Source: an uncultured archaeon
GTDB taxonomy: Archaea > Halobacteriota > Methanosarcinia > Methanosarcinales > Methanoperedenaceae
Direction of reading: 5' to 3'
Length of the DNA stretch: 48,824 nucleotides
Assembly (NCBI GenBank): GCA_902386135.1
Contig: CABMIB010000061.1
Location: 1-48,824, forward strand
Part shown: piece by piece, positions 1 to 9,230 of the stretch
How the letters are laid out: every line of letters starts with the position of its first letter
Numbering within the stretch: the first letter of the stretch is position 1
Program-made: the position numbers and the translations under genes
Notes under the pieces: generated by a model
The model's database searches: none
Told to the model about the DNA's origin: nothing
Seen by the model: only the letters and a program-made list of their open reading frames with translations

Positions 1-182
1 GCTTCAACGGTGCTGGGTTTACTTGTTTTTTGGAGCTTCAGTATGTATTTTATTGCGTCTCCATTAGCCCATTCATCAAGTGGTTTAAATTCATTCATCG
101 GGTTAAGATACATCCGATAATTTGTAATCGTTGAATCTTTCAAACCATTACATTTTTGCCATTCTAAGAACTTATCAAGCAT
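1..182 (-). CDS. Tyrosine recombinase/integrase, N-terminal fragment cut by window edge
   Basis: Reading leftward from an ATG at 182 gives about 60 residues that run off the window. The sequence (MLDKFLEWQKCNG, then STITNYRMYL) resembles the helical, SAM-like N-terminal core-binding domain of phage-type tyrosine recombinases. The catalytic domain lies outside, so the call rests on the N-terminus alone. The ATG at 182 is chosen because AGGTGAT lies about five bases upstream; a second in-frame ATG at 197 has no clear ribosome site. The gene is divergent from purA. If correct, it may mark the edge of an integrated element to the left, but it could also be a host XerA-like recombinase. Confidence 0.55.
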   Translation of the reverse strand, partial: MLDKFLEWQKCNGLKDSTITNYRMYLNPMNEFKPLDEWANGDAIKYILKLQKTSKPSTVE

Positions 183-241
183 GTTATCACCTAACATCTT
201 AAAAGGTGATAAATGTATATATAATTAACTTAGAGGTTAAT

Positions 242-1507
242 ATGTTCACAATAATAACAGGCGCCCAGTTCGGTGATGAGGGCAAAGGAAAAATCGTGGA
301 TATGATGGCATCGCAGTACGATATCGTTGCGCGTTTCCAGGGCGGTGATAACGCCGGACACACCGTTGTCGCTGAGGGAAAGACATACAAGCTGCACCTG
401 ATCCCGTCAGGTGTGCTGTTCGACGTCCGCCTGCTCATCGGTCCCGGCACGGTCATGAACCCGAAGATATTGATGGAGGAAATTGCGATGCTGGCTGAGA
501 ACGGCACAGAGGTAACTCCTGAGAAGCTCGGAATCGATGCCAAGACCAGTATCATAATGCCTTATCATATTGCTCTTGACAGCCTGCGCGAATCAAAACG
601 CGCCGTGAAAATAGGTACAACGAACCGGGGCATCGGCTTCGCCTATGTGGATAAAGTGGGACGCGATGAGATACAGATGGCGGACATAGCAGACAAAAAT
701 CGCTTCCTGAAACGGCTTGAGGAGATAGCGCCCCAGAAAGAGGCTGCGATAAGAGAGCTTGGCGGAGACCCGCGGATTGCAAGATCGCAGATAGATGAAT
801 ACGTAGAGATTGGAAAGAAATTAAAACCCTACATTACCGACGTATCACTGGAAATTAACCTTGCTCTGGAAGAAGGTAAAAAAGTCCTTGCTGAAGGAGC
901 GCAGGGTTCCCATCTTGATATTATCCACGGCACGCAAAAATTCGTCACATCTTCAAGCACGGTCGCCGGTTCAGCATGTGCCGGACTTGGGGTTGGGCCA
1001 ACGAAGGTGGATAAGGTCATCGGGGTCATTAAAGCGTATATTACACGGGTCGGGGAGGGACCGCTTCCCACGGAGCAGAAAAATAATGTCGGAGAACATC
1101 TGCGCGAAAAAGGCGGGGAGTTCGGCACAACTACGGGACGCCCCAGGAGATGCGGCTGGTTTGACCTGCCTCTTGCAAGGAAATCCATCAACCTCAACGG
1201 GTATACCAGCATGGCTTTAACAAAACTCGATGTCCTGACAGGGCTTGAGAAATTAAAAATCTGCGTGAAATATGAACGTGGCGGCAAAACCGTAGATTAC
1301 CCGCCCGAGCTTTCCGATGAACTTGCAAAATATAAGCCCGTATATACGGAACTTGCAGGCTGGGATGAGGAACTCTCGGATCTGGAAAGCTTCACAGAAC
1401 TTCCCGGGAACGCCAGGGAGTACGTCGAACTGCTTGAACAACTGATGAAAGTTGATGTGGAGTATATCTCAGTAGGACCTGGCAGGAAGCAGACTTTTAA
1501 GAAATAA
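242..1507 (+). CDS. purA: Adenylosuccinate synthetase
   Basis: This enzyme joins IMP and aspartate, using GTP, to form adenylosuccinate, the first committed step from IMP to AMP. The N-terminus holds the phosphate-binding GDEGKGK motif at about residues 11-17. NRGIGFAY lies mid-protein, and the GTTTGRPRRCGWFDLP substrate loop is about 295 residues in. The protein ends SVGPGRKQTF, the usual C-terminal end. The start is set at ATG 242 because AGAGGTTAAT precedes it and family members begin with the TIITGAQFGDEGKGK strand; the longer reading from 206 adds a tail without support. At 421 residues it is full length. It is monocistronic, with convergent lipoprotein gene downstream. Confidence 0.97.
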   Translation: MFTIITGAQFGDEGKGKIVDMMASQYDIVARFQGGDNAGHTVVAEGKTYKLHLIPSGVLFDVRLLIGPGTVMNPKILMEEIAMLAENGTEVTPEKLGIDAKTSIIMPYHIALDSLRESKRAVKIGTTNRGIGFAYVDKVGRDEIQMADIADKNRFLKRLEEIAPQKEAAIRELGGDPRIARSQIDEYVEIGKKLKPYITDVSLEINLALEEGKKVLAEGAQGSHLDIIHGTQKFVTSSSTVAGSACAGLGVGPTKVDKVIGVIKAYITRVGEGPLPTEQKNNVGEHLREKGGEFGTTTGRPRRCGWFDLPLARKSINLNGYTSMALTKLDVLTGLEKLKICVKYERGGKTVDYPPELSDELAKYKPVYTELAGWDEELSDLESFTELPGNAREYVELLEQLMKVDVEYISVGPGRKQTFKK

Positions 1508-1527
1508 AATGGCTCTGGCAGCGGATA

Positions 1528-2055
1528 TTAACCCAGGCTGCCTACAGATTCGAACGGATAATCAACAGGCTGATAACTGTTAACAGTCAATCGCAGGGTT
1601 ACATTGGTACTGTTGATATAATGGTTCCTGTCATTTATGAACTGATAGCTGCTTCCTCCGCCGTTGAGAGAGAATGATCTTTCTTCGAGAGTCTGCCCAT
1701 CGTTATTGACCTGAGCTTTTATATTAAGAGGAGCAGTTCCCTGGTTATATATCTCTACTTTAAATGCCCTGAGTTCATAATTATTTTTGCTCCAGTATGC
1801 TGGTGTTAACATCCGTGCTGTCACGTACAGGGTACCGGGCGGCAGCTCTTTTGTTGTTGGCACCTGGGTTATCTGCGGTGTCGGCATTTCTGTTGCTGCT
1901 GGCGTAGCAGGTATTACTGTAGTGGGTACTGTAGTGGGTACGGACGTTACCCCGGGAGTTGGTGTTACCGATACATTTTCTTTAGTTGATTGCAAACATC
2001 CGCTTACTGCCAGTATCACGATTCCCAAAATTATAAAAGTAATTCTCCTGTTCAC
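1528..2055 (-). CDS. Secreted lipoprotein with Pro/Thr-rich linker
   Basis: The N-terminus has a short basic stretch, a hydrophobic segment and a lipobox-like LAVSGC, so it is probably exported and lipid-anchored at the cysteine. A low-complexity Pro/Thr/Val linker of about 45 residues follows, with repeated TPTP and VPTT elements. The C-terminal domain of about 100 residues is predicted to be beta-rich and contains NYELRAFKVEIYNQG and NVTLRLTVNSY, reminiscent of small immunoglobulin-like or FxLYD-type archaeal surface domains; I do not recognise an exact family. GTG at 2055 is preferred over GTG at 2064 because AGGTG lies six bases before it. Function unknown; a cell-surface role is inferred. 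Confidence 0.75.
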   Translation of the reverse strand: MNRRITFIILGIVILAVSGCLQSTKENVSVTPTPGVTSVPTTVPTTVIPATPAATEMPTPQITQVPTTKELPPGTLYVTARMLTPAYWSKNNYELRAFKVEIYNQGTAPLNIKAQVNNDGQTLEERSFSLNGGGSSYQFINDRNHYINSTNVTLRLTVNSYQPVDYPFESVGSLG

Positions 2056-2182
2056 GATTTTCACCTGTTCTATTTAGTCATTCCAGGTCTTATACATATA
2101 TTTACTAATAATAAATCCTCCGATTCCTCACAAAGCAAAGCATTTATGGATTGAAGACCAAATTAAATTATTAAAGGGCAAC

Positions 2183-4444
2183 ATGGAAAATTCAGTAAGA
2201 TTAAAAGTAACAGAAGCTGACCAGAGAGACGTCGGGAAAGGAATCGTCCGTATCGACGAGAAGTTCCGGAATATAATCGGGGTAAATATCTTCGACGTAG
2301 TCGAATTGAAAGGAGAACGCACCACTTCTGCCATTGTGGGAAGGTCGTATCCCCAGGATGAGGGACTTGATGTCATAAGAATGGACGGGCTGATACGTAC
2401 AAATGCAAAAACCAGCATCGGGGAGTATGTAGAGGTCAAGAAAGCAGAATGGAAGGAAGCAAAGAAGGTCACTCTCGCCCCAGTGGTACAGAATATCCAT
2501 ATCTACGCGCCAAGCGACAGCCTGCGGGCTATTTTTTACAACAGGACGGTTTCAAAAGGTGATATAATCTCGACCACAAGCGTGCGAAGGCCCAGGGAAT
2601 CCCTGGGTCGCGATGCAATGTTCGAGCAGATATTCGAAGGGATGTTCCCCTCGTTCGGTCTTGGTGAGATCAAGCTGCAGGTAGTTTCCACAACACCAGC
2701 CGGAATAGTCAAAATAACGGATATGACCGAGATGGAACTATTGCCTGAGGCCGCAGAGCTTGGGCGTGAAATACCCGAGGTCATGTACGAAGACCTTGGC
2801 GGGATAAAACCTGCTATCACTAAAATCCGGGAAATCATAGAACTGCCTCTCAAACATCCTGAATTGTTCAACAGGCTCGGTATTGACGCCCCGAAGGGGG
2901 TGCTGCTCCACGGACCGCCAGGCACAGGTAAAACGATGCTGGCAAAAGCTGTCGCGAATGAGAGCGATGCCTATTTTATCACTATCAACGGGCCTGAGAT
3001 AATGTCAAAATACTACGGGGAAAGCGAGCATAAACTGCGTGAGGCTTTTGAAGAGGCTGAAAAGAATACCCCGGCAATTATTTTCATAGACGAGATTGAC
3101 AGCATTGCGCCAAAGCGGGCTGAGGTCACGGGCGAAGTGGAGAGGCGCGTGGTAGCCCAACTGCTGTCCCTCATGGACGGCTTAAAGACCAGAAAGAACG
3201 TGATAGTGATCGGTGCCACCAACCGCCCCGAAGCGCTGGACATGGCGCTTCGCCGGCCCGGCAGGTTTGACCGCGAGATAGAACTTCGCGTACCTGACCG
3301 CGAGGGGAGGCTTGAGATATTGCAGATACATACCCGCGGAATGCCGCTTGCCGAGGACGTGAACCTTGATGATCTTGCTGACCGCACATACGGCTTTGTC
3401 GGTGCCGATATTGCAGCCATGTGCCGCGAAGCTGCGATGAACGAGCTGCGTCGCATACTGCCTGAAATCAATCTTGAGCAGAAAGAGATACCGAAAGAGA
3501 CGCTGGATAAACTTGTCGTCACCCGTTCTGATTTTGAAGATGTCATGAAAGAAGTCCAGCCGTCTGCGCTGCGGGAGATATTATTCGAAGTTCCGAATGT
3601 GACATGGGAAGATATAGGTGGGCTTGAGAGTGTAAAATCCCTGCTTAAAGAAGCCGTGGAATGGCCGCTACGTTACGCGGAGTCTTTCCGCAGGATAGGC
3701 GTTGAAGCTCCGAAAGGAGTACTCCTGTACGGACCTCCGGGCACAGGAAAAACACTTCTTGCAAAAGCCATTGCAAATGAGAGCGAGGCGAATTTCATAA
3801 CCGTCAAAGGCAGCGACATACTCTCGAAATGGTACGGCGAATCCGAGAAACATATAGCCGAGGTCTTCAAAAAAGCCCGCCAGGTCGCGCCCGCAATTAT
3901 ATTCCTTGACGAGCTTGATGCGCTGGCTCCGGTAAGGGGGGCTACGATGGGTGAGCCGCATGTTACAGAGCGGATAGTGAACCAGCTACTCTCCGAGCTT
4001 GACGGGCTTGAGGAACTGCGAGGCGTGGTGGTTATCGGGGCTACCAACAGACCCGATATCATAGACGCTGCCCTTCTGCGCCCCGGCAGGTTCGATGAGA
4101 TGATCCTTGTACCCATACCTGATGTAAAAACCAGGCTTCAAATCTTCAAAGTGCATACGAGGAAAATGTCGCTGGCTGAGGATGTTGATATTGAGGAGCT
4201 TGTTAAGCTTACCGAGGATTTCACGGGTGCCGATATAGCTGCCGTGTGCAAGAAAGCGGGACGCTTCGCCATGCGGGAGGATATTAATACCAGGAGCGTC
4301 GGGCAAAAGCATTTCCTGGCTGCGATAAATGATACGGGTCCGTCCGTCACCTCAGATGTCATGGTATATTACGAGCAGATAAAGAGCGAATTGCGAAAGA
4401 AACGCGCAAAGCAGATAGAGAGCAGACCGGAAATGTACGCATAA
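2183..4444 (+). CDS. cdc48: Cdc48/VAT-type AAA+ ATPase
   Basis: Archaeal Cdc48 (p97, VAT) is a hexameric unfoldase that feeds substrates to the proteasome. Residues 1 to about 190 form the N-domain (double-psi barrel plus four-stranded barrel). Two AAA+ modules follow. D1 has Walker A GPPGTGKT near residue 243, Walker B IIFIDEID near 300 and the second region of homology GATNRPEALDMALRRPGRFDRE. D2 has Walker A near 516, Walker B IIFLDELD near 572 and GATNRPDIIDAALLRPGRFDE. Arginine fingers are present in both. Length 753 matches the family. ATG 2183 follows AGGGCAAC. The gene is separate from its convergent neighbour thep1. Confidence 0.97.
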   Translation: MENSVRLKVTEADQRDVGKGIVRIDEKFRNIIGVNIFDVVELKGERTTSAIVGRSYPQDEGLDVIRMDGLIRTNAKTSIGEYVEVKKAEWKEAKKVTLAPVVQNIHIYAPSDSLRAIFYNRTVSKGDIISTTSVRRPRESLGRDAMFEQIFEGMFPSFGLGEIKLQVVSTTPAGIVKITDMTEMELLPEAAELGREIPEVMYEDLGGIKPAITKIREIIELPLKHPELFNRLGIDAPKGVLLHGPPGTGKTMLAKAVANESDAYFITINGPEIMSKYYGESEHKLREAFEEAEKNTPAIIFIDEIDSIAPKRAEVTGEVERRVVAQLLSLMDGLKTRKNVIVIGATNRPEALDMALRRPGRFDREIELRVPDREGRLEILQIHTRGMPLAEDVNLDDLADRTYGFVGADIAAMCREAAMNELRRILPEINLEQKEIPKETLDKLVVTRSDFEDVMKEVQPSALREILFEVPNVTWEDIGGLESVKSLLKEAVEWPLRYAESFRRIGVEAPKGVLLYGPPGTGKTLLAKAIANESEANFITVKGSDILSKWYGESEKHIAEVFKKARQVAPAIIFLDELDALAPVRGATMGEPHVTERIVNQLLSELDGLEELRGVVVIGATNRPDIIDAALLRPGRFDEMILVPIPDVKTRLQIFKVHTRKMSLAEDVDIEELVKLTEDFTGADIAAVCKKAGRFAMREDINTRSVGQKHFLAAINDTGPSVTSDVMVYYEQIKSELRKKRAKQIESRPEMYA

Positions 4445-4461
4445 GTGCTATAGCCGGATTC

Positions 4462-4971
4462 TTAAAATTTGTTTATCTTACCGGCTATCTGCGAAGCAAG
4501 GCTTTCCCGGTTCTCTTTTGTCACTGTATAAACCTGGAACTCCCTGCGTATCCTCTCTGCAAGCGGGTGGCTGGATTTCTGGTGTAGCACCACAAGCATG
4601 TTTTTATCAGAGTCAAGCGCCTCCTCAACAACTTTAACAAATTCGGGCGACATGAACTCCATCGGAGCTATCTCGTCTATTACTACCAGCTCCGAGTTTA
4701 GCGCATTTCTAATAGCAGCCACACCGATGCCGTTTAAATCCTCAAGATTCACATGATAGCTGCCCACACGCGGTCCGGTGCCTTGCCTGTGCGCCAGTAT
4801 CCCCTGCTTTCCTGTAGCGATATCCTTTATCTCAAACCCGACGCGCTCTCCTTTTACCCTGATGTCTGCGCTCACCATGCCGCCGTAGGTGCAGGTCAGG
4901 TGCTTTAAAACATTGCGGCAGACGGTGGACTTGCCAGCGCCCGGACTCCCTGTAATTGCGATCCTCTCCAT
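4462..4971 (-). CDS. THEP1-family nucleoside-triphosphatase
   Basis: Small P-loop protein of the THEP1 / COG1618 family, which hydrolyses NTPs in vitro; the biological role in archaea is unsettled. Walker A is GSPGAGKST at residues 8-16. Walker B is VVIDEIAPMEF near residue 95, where Asp-Glu coordinates magnesium. Full length at 169 residues. It is transcribed toward cdc48, ending 17 bases from it, and divergently from polB, whose first ATG is 14 bases away. Confidence 0.9.
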   Translation of the reverse strand: MERIAITGSPGAGKSTVCRNVLKHLTCTYGGMVSADIRVKGERVGFEIKDIATGKQGILAHRQGTGPRVGSYHVNLEDLNGIGVAAIRNALNSELVVIDEIAPMEFMSPEFVKVVEEALDSDKNMLVVLHQKSSHPLAERIRREFQVYTVTKENRESLASQIAGKINKF

Positions 4972-5004
4972 AATAAAAAATAGTCATGCAAAGACTTAAA
5001 GAAA

Positions 5005-5013
5005 CCTATAAAG
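5005..5013 (+). promoter_or_regulatory. TATA box for polB
   Basis: CCTATAAAG is centred about 28 bases before the ATG at 5037, the distance expected for archaeal TBP binding and a leaderless transcript. No ribosome site precedes either candidate start. This supports 5037 rather than 4986 as the polB start. Sequence reading only; the transcript start is not mapped. Confidence 0.5.
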
Positions 5014-5036
5014 GGATTAAATCGAATCTAACGCTC

Positions 5037-7625
5037 ATGAATTTCCAGATTCTTGATGCAGATTACAGGTATAGCGAAGGTAAGCCGGTAGTACGGCTCT
5101 TCGGCAGGGATGAATCTGGAAACAGCGTCTGCTGCTCAGTACCCGGTTTTGAGCCATATTTTTATGCAAAAGCAGGGGCTGAGATGGCAGGAGTTCTTCA
5201 GGCGCGGTTCAAAGAGCACATAAAAAGTGTTGAAGTCGTCAGCCGATTTGAACCTATCGGATACTTCAAAAACCAGGTCAGTATGCTAAAGATCACCCTG
5301 TATGACCCCAAAGGCGTGCCTGTCATACGCGATGATGTCAGGAACATGGTGGATGAAGTGTACGAGACCGACATACTGTTCCGGAACAGGTATATGATAG
5401 ATAACGGACTCGGGGGAATGGGCTGGGCAAGTGTGGAGAATCCTGGAGTTTCTGTTGATCCCGAGGTCATAAGCAGCGTCAAAATAACATCAAGAAAAGT
5501 GGAGCCTGTAGATATCCTGCGTAATGCGCCCCTTCGCTATCTTGCCTTCGATATCGAGTGCCTGCCCCTGAATGGCGCCCTGCCTGTTCCCGAGATCTCT
5601 CCCATTGTGCTTGTAAGTCTTGCATTCGAGCCTGATTTTAAAGGCAAAAAGACCATAGTCCTTGCAGGAAAAAATACCGGTATAGACGGGAACGTAGAAA
5701 GCTGCGGCAACGAAGAAAGGATGCTGAGGAGGTTTTTTGAGATAATAAGGGAGTTTGACCCCGACATCCTGGTAGGCTATAACTCCAACAGCTTTGACAT
5801 CCCCTATATCGTGGAAAGAATAAAGGCTCTCAACAAGAAAGGGATTAGAATCGATTCACCCATGGGCAGGGATGGCAGACCTGCTTATTACAGGAAAATA
5901 GGCAACATTACCAGAGTAAGTGTGATCGGCCGGGTGGTTGCGGATGTCCTGCCGCTGATACGAAGGGGATTCAGCCTTAAGCAGTACACGCTCAGGAACG
6001 CGGCAAAAGAACTGCTCGGGGCTGAGAAACTGGACATTCCTTTCCTTGAGATGGAAACATACTGGAACGATGACGGTGAGAAGTTTTCGAAATTTATCGA
6101 ATACTCAAGGCGCGATGCAGAGCTTGCGCTGGGATTTGTCCTGAAACTGCGGCTTATCGATAAGTACATCGCTCTTGCCAGGACAAGCGGCACCCTGCTC
6201 CAGGACATTCTTGACGGCGGGCAGACCCAGATGGTGGAAAACCTCCTGCTTCGCAAGTACAGGATGTACGAGCGCGTCATGTCCGCAAAGCCCACTGAAG
6301 AGACCTCGGACGGGCGGTTCGATGAAGGAGAGGAACTGGCTGGCGGTGAAGTCCTTCCGCCGAAAAAAGGACTGCTTGAGAATATCGTGATACTTGATTA
6401 CAAGTCGCTTTACCCGACCATAATGATGGCGCATAACCTGTGCTATACAACAGTCGTCGTAAAAGATAGACCGGATGATGTAATTAAAGCGCCATCAGGC
6501 GGTGAATTTGCCTCCCGGAAAGTAGTAAAAGGCATAATGCCTGCCATACTTGAGGAACTCCTTAATAGCAGGCAGGCTACGCGCGAGAAAATGAAGAGTG
6601 CGAACGAGGAGGATTACCGGGTACTTGATGCCACGCAGCTTGCATTAAAGATTCTCCTTAACAGTTTCTACGGCTACTCAGGTTATGCAAGGGCGCGGTT
6701 GTACAGCCTGACCCTTGCAAGCGCGGTCACAAGTTTCGGGCGCGAGAACATCCTGCGTACAAAGACCCTTATCGAAGATGATATAAAAGAGATAATCCTG
6801 AAAGACGGCAGGGCTTTTAAAAAGGACGAGGCAAAAGAAGGAGAACCGGTCGCCCTATCCGTTGTGTATGGGGATACCGACAGCGTCTTCGTGAATATTC
6901 ATGATAAGAACCTCACACTTTCCGATGCCGGGCTTATCGGAGACAAGATCGCCAGTACCGTGACAGAATCTCTCCAGAAGCCGATGGAGCTTGTTTTTGA
7001 TTCGTTTGCCAGGCGGGCGATATTCATAGCTAAAAAGAGATACGCTCTCCTGGTATGGGAGAAAAATGCCGGAGGCATCAAGGAGAAAATCAGGGTCAAG
7101 GGTATGGAGACAGTCCGGCGCGACTGGTGCGAGCTGACCACGAAAACTATGGAAAAGGTTCTTGAACTTGTGCTGAAAGAAGGGAAAGTAGATGATGCTG
7201 TCGAACTTGTCAGGAATACCATTAACAGCATAAAGTCGATAGACCCGGCTAAGGATAAGGAGCTGTTCGATGACCTGATCCTGACAAGGCAATATACAAA
7301 AAAAGTCGAGAGTTACAGGAACAGGCAACCCCATATAACCGTTATAGAAAAATTGAAAAAACGGGGGATTATCGCGAACGTGGGCGACAGGATACCTTTT
7401 GTCATCCTTGCCGGGAACGGGTTGTTTGTGGAGCGCGCTGAAGACCCGGAATACGCAAAGAAAAAGAAACTGCCTATTGATGTCGATTATTATATCAATA
7501 AACAGATACTTCCGCCTGTTGAGCGCATATTATCTGACTTCGGGGTGACAGGGGAAATGTTAAGAGGGATGGGAGAGAGAAAGGCCCAGGCTGAAACAAA
7601 GCAGCGCTCGTTGTTCGAGTTTTAG
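5037..7625 (+). CDS. polB: Family B replicative DNA polymerase
   Basis: Archaeal PolB with 3'-5' exonuclease. Exonuclease motifs are seen in order: FDIEC (Exo I), GYNSNSFDIPYI (Exo II) and YSRRDAEL (Exo III). Polymerase motifs are DYKSLYPTIM (A), KILLNSFYGYSGY (B) and YGDTDSVF (C, with the two catalytic Asp). The C-terminus ends QRSLFEF, a PIP box for binding PCNA. The start is set at 5037 because homologues begin with the sequence FQILDADYRY and because of the TATA box at 5005; this gives 862 residues. An upstream ATG at 4986 would add 17 residues. It heads an operon with a DUF89 protein, a membrane peptide and an XTP pyrophosphatase. Confidence 0.96.
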   Translation: MNFQILDADYRYSEGKPVVRLFGRDESGNSVCCSVPGFEPYFYAKAGAEMAGVLQARFKEHIKSVEVVSRFEPIGYFKNQVSMLKITLYDPKGVPVIRDDVRNMVDEVYETDILFRNRYMIDNGLGGMGWASVENPGVSVDPEVISSVKITSRKVEPVDILRNAPLRYLAFDIECLPLNGALPVPEISPIVLVSLAFEPDFKGKKTIVLAGKNTGIDGNVESCGNEERMLRRFFEIIREFDPDILVGYNSNSFDIPYIVERIKALNKKGIRIDSPMGRDGRPAYYRKIGNITRVSVIGRVVADVLPLIRRGFSLKQYTLRNAAKELLGAEKLDIPFLEMETYWNDDGEKFSKFIEYSRRDAELALGFVLKLRLIDKYIALARTSGTLLQDILDGGQTQMVENLLLRKYRMYERVMSAKPTEETSDGRFDEGEELAGGEVLPPKKGLLENIVILDYKSLYPTIMMAHNLCYTTVVVKDRPDDVIKAPSGGEFASRKVVKGIMPAILEELLNSRQATREKMKSANEEDYRVLDATQLALKILLNSFYGYSGYARARLYSLTLASAVTSFGRENILRTKTLIEDDIKEIILKDGRAFKKDEAKEGEPVALSVVYGDTDSVFVNIHDKNLTLSDAGLIGDKIASTVTESLQKPMELVFDSFARRAIFIAKKRYALLVWEKNAGGIKEKIRVKGMETVRRDWCELTTKTMEKVLELVLKEGKVDDAVELVRNTINSIKSIDPAKDKELFDDLILTRQYTKKVESYRNRQPHITVIEKLKKRGIIANVGDRIPFVILAGNGLFVERAEDPEYAKKKKLPIDVDYYINKQILPPVERILSDFGVTGEMLRGMGERKAQAETKQRSLFEF

Positions 7626-7636
7626 GAGAGAAAACC

Positions 7637-8497
7637 TTGAAGACCCACCCGCGGTGTGCACCGTGCCTATTATCAAGAGTCCAGTTCGAGGCAGAGCTAT
7701 CCACGAAGGATACAGAGCTACAGAAGAAAGCGATACTTGCGGGAATCGAAGTGCTGAGGGAATACCTGGTTGATGGTCTGCCTGCTGAGTACCTGAGCAC
7801 GAAAATACACAGGGAAGCATATAGGGTATTGGGCGATATAGACCCCTATATCGAGAAAAAAAAGCAGAGCAACGAAGCAGCAAAAAAACTCCTGCCTTTT
7901 GCAAAGGAGTTCGTTTCGGAAAAAGATTCGCTGCGCCGCGCGATACTTGTAGCGATCATAGGCAACTCGTTTGATTTCGGGGTACTGGGATACGATGCTG
8001 AGAAGGAAATCGTAAAAGAAACGATGCTAAAGCAATTCAAGAGCGGGCTTGATGTGGACGATTCGGACAGGATAAAGGCTCTCCTTGGGAATGTGGTTTA
8101 CCTTGCAGATAATTGCGGCGAAATTATATTCGATACTTTACTGTTTGAAGAGATACGAAAGCTCGGAGGGAAGCTCACTCTTGTAGTAAGGGGCGCGCCA
8201 ATACTTAACGATGTCACCATGAAAGAAGTACTGGAACTCGGACTTGACAAAATGGTGGACAGGGTGCTTACTACAGGTTCGAACGCCATAGGAGTTTGCC
8301 TGAAAGAAGCCCCGCCAGAGCTTGTTGAGGCTCTCGGCAGTGCGTCGCTTGTCATCAGCAAGGGCATGGCAAATTATGAGACTATGTCCGAGTATAATTT
8401 CAGACCTATTGCGTATCTCCTGAAAACCAAATGCGAATCTGTGGCAGAGGCAATGGGGCTTAAGAAGAATATGAACGTAGCGAGGCTGGAAGAGTGA
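7637..8497 (+). CDS. DUF89 / ARMT1-type damage-control phosphatase family protein
   Basis: Archaeal member of the DUF89 (damage-control phosphatase, ARMT1-like) family, metal-dependent phosphatases proposed to remove damaged phosphometabolites; the substrate here is unknown. The N-terminus has the HPRCAPCLL cysteine pair typical of the archaeal group. YLADNCGEIIFD, the metal/phosphate site, lies near residue 155, and ISKGMANYE near residue 240 is the second conserved motif. The start is TTG at 7637, chosen because AGGAGAG lies six bases before it. It sits 11 bases after polB, and its stop overlaps the next gene (GTGA), so translation is probably coupled. Confidence 0.85.
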   Translation: MKTHPRCAPCLLSRVQFEAELSTKDTELQKKAILAGIEVLREYLVDGLPAEYLSTKIHREAYRVLGDIDPYIEKKKQSNEAAKKLLPFAKEFVSEKDSLRRAILVAIIGNSFDFGVLGYDAEKEIVKETMLKQFKSGLDVDDSDRIKALLGNVVYLADNCGEIIFDTLLFEEIRKLGGKLTLVVRGAPILNDVTMKEVLELGLDKMVDRVLTTGSNAIGVCLKEAPPELVEALGSASLVISKGMANYETMSEYNFRPIAYLLKTKCESVAEAMGLKKNMNVARLEE

Positions 8498-8679
8498 TTG
8501 ATTTCCACTCCCTTCCGTTTTACTCAAAAATAGCCCTGATAGTGGGCTTTTCTATCGGGTTCTTCTCTTTTGTCCTGGTTTTACGCTACCCGATAATATT
8601 GATCCTGATGAAATACAGCCCTGAATACAGGGAATTTATGAAAAGGACGTTAGCGCGGAAAAAACAGAAGTTACCATGA
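8494..8679 (+). CDS. Small single-pass membrane protein
   Basis: A 61-residue protein of unknown function. A single hydrophobic segment covers about residues 12-40, followed by a strongly basic tail (RTLARKKQK), so the C-terminus is probably cytoplasmic. The GTG start overlaps the DUF89 stop (GTGA), and its own stop overlaps the next ATG (ATGA). This tight coupling on both sides is the main evidence that it is real. I do not recognise the family. Confidence 0.7.
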   Translation: MIDFHSLPFYSKIALIVGFSIGFFSFVLVLRYPIILILMKYSPEYREFMKRTLARKKQKLP

Positions 8680-9230
8680 GAAAGATAATCTTTGTAACAG
8701 GTAATCCCCATAAAGTCAGGGAGGCAGCCGGTATCTTATCGCCTCTTGGCATAACCGTTGAGCAAAACAACTGCGGATACCCTGAATTGCAGGAGGATGA
8801 GCTTGAGCCTATAGCCGCTTTCGGGGCAGAGTGGGCTTCAAAAAAACTGAACTGCGAGGTTATGGTGGATGATTCAGGATTATTTATCGAAGCACTGGGC
8901 GGGTTCCCCGGCCCGTATTCGGCGTATGTATTTGATACGCTCAGAAATAAGAGGATACTTAAGCTCATGGAAGATGAAACGAACAGGAGCGCCACTTTTA
9001 GATGCGTTATCGGATACTGCCGCCCTGGCGAGAAGGCGCGGGTTTTTAGAGGGGAAGTGGCTGGAGAAATTGCAAAGGATATGCGGGGCAGCGCGGGTTT
9101 CGGGTATGACCCAATATACGAGGTGAACGGCGTCACTTTCGGGGAGATGGAAGAAGATGAGAAGAATAAGTTATCACACAGGTACAGGGCGCTCGTGAAG
9201 TTCGCGGAGTGGTTGAAAGAGAGACATTAA
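8676..9230 (+). CDS. XTP/dITP pyrophosphatase (HAM1/RdgB family)
   Basis: House-cleaning enzyme that hydrolyses dITP, XTP and ITP to monophosphates, keeping deaminated purines out of DNA and RNA. The N-terminus FVTGNPHKVREA is the family signature. VMVDDSGLFIEALGGFPGPYS carries the acidic catalytic residues near residue 70, GSAGFGYDPIY binds the base, and SHRYRAL closes the C-terminal motif. At 184 residues it is full length. ATG overlaps the preceding stop. Being in the polB operon fits a nucleotide-pool-cleaning role alongside replication. Confidence 0.95.
   Translation: MRKIIFVTGNPHKVREAAGILSPLGITVEQNNCGYPELQEDELEPIAAFGAEWASKKLNCEVMVDDSGLFIEALGGFPGPYSAYVFDTLRNKRILKLMEDETNRSATFRCVIGYCRPGEKARVFRGEVAGEIAKDMRGSAGFGYDPIYEVNGVTFGEMEEDEKNKLSHRYRALVKFAEWLKERH

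Noticed and set aside
3013-3546. Long Ser/Arg-rich frames opposite cdc48
   Set aside because: They mirror the codon pattern of the sense gene and have no recognisable domain or start signal.
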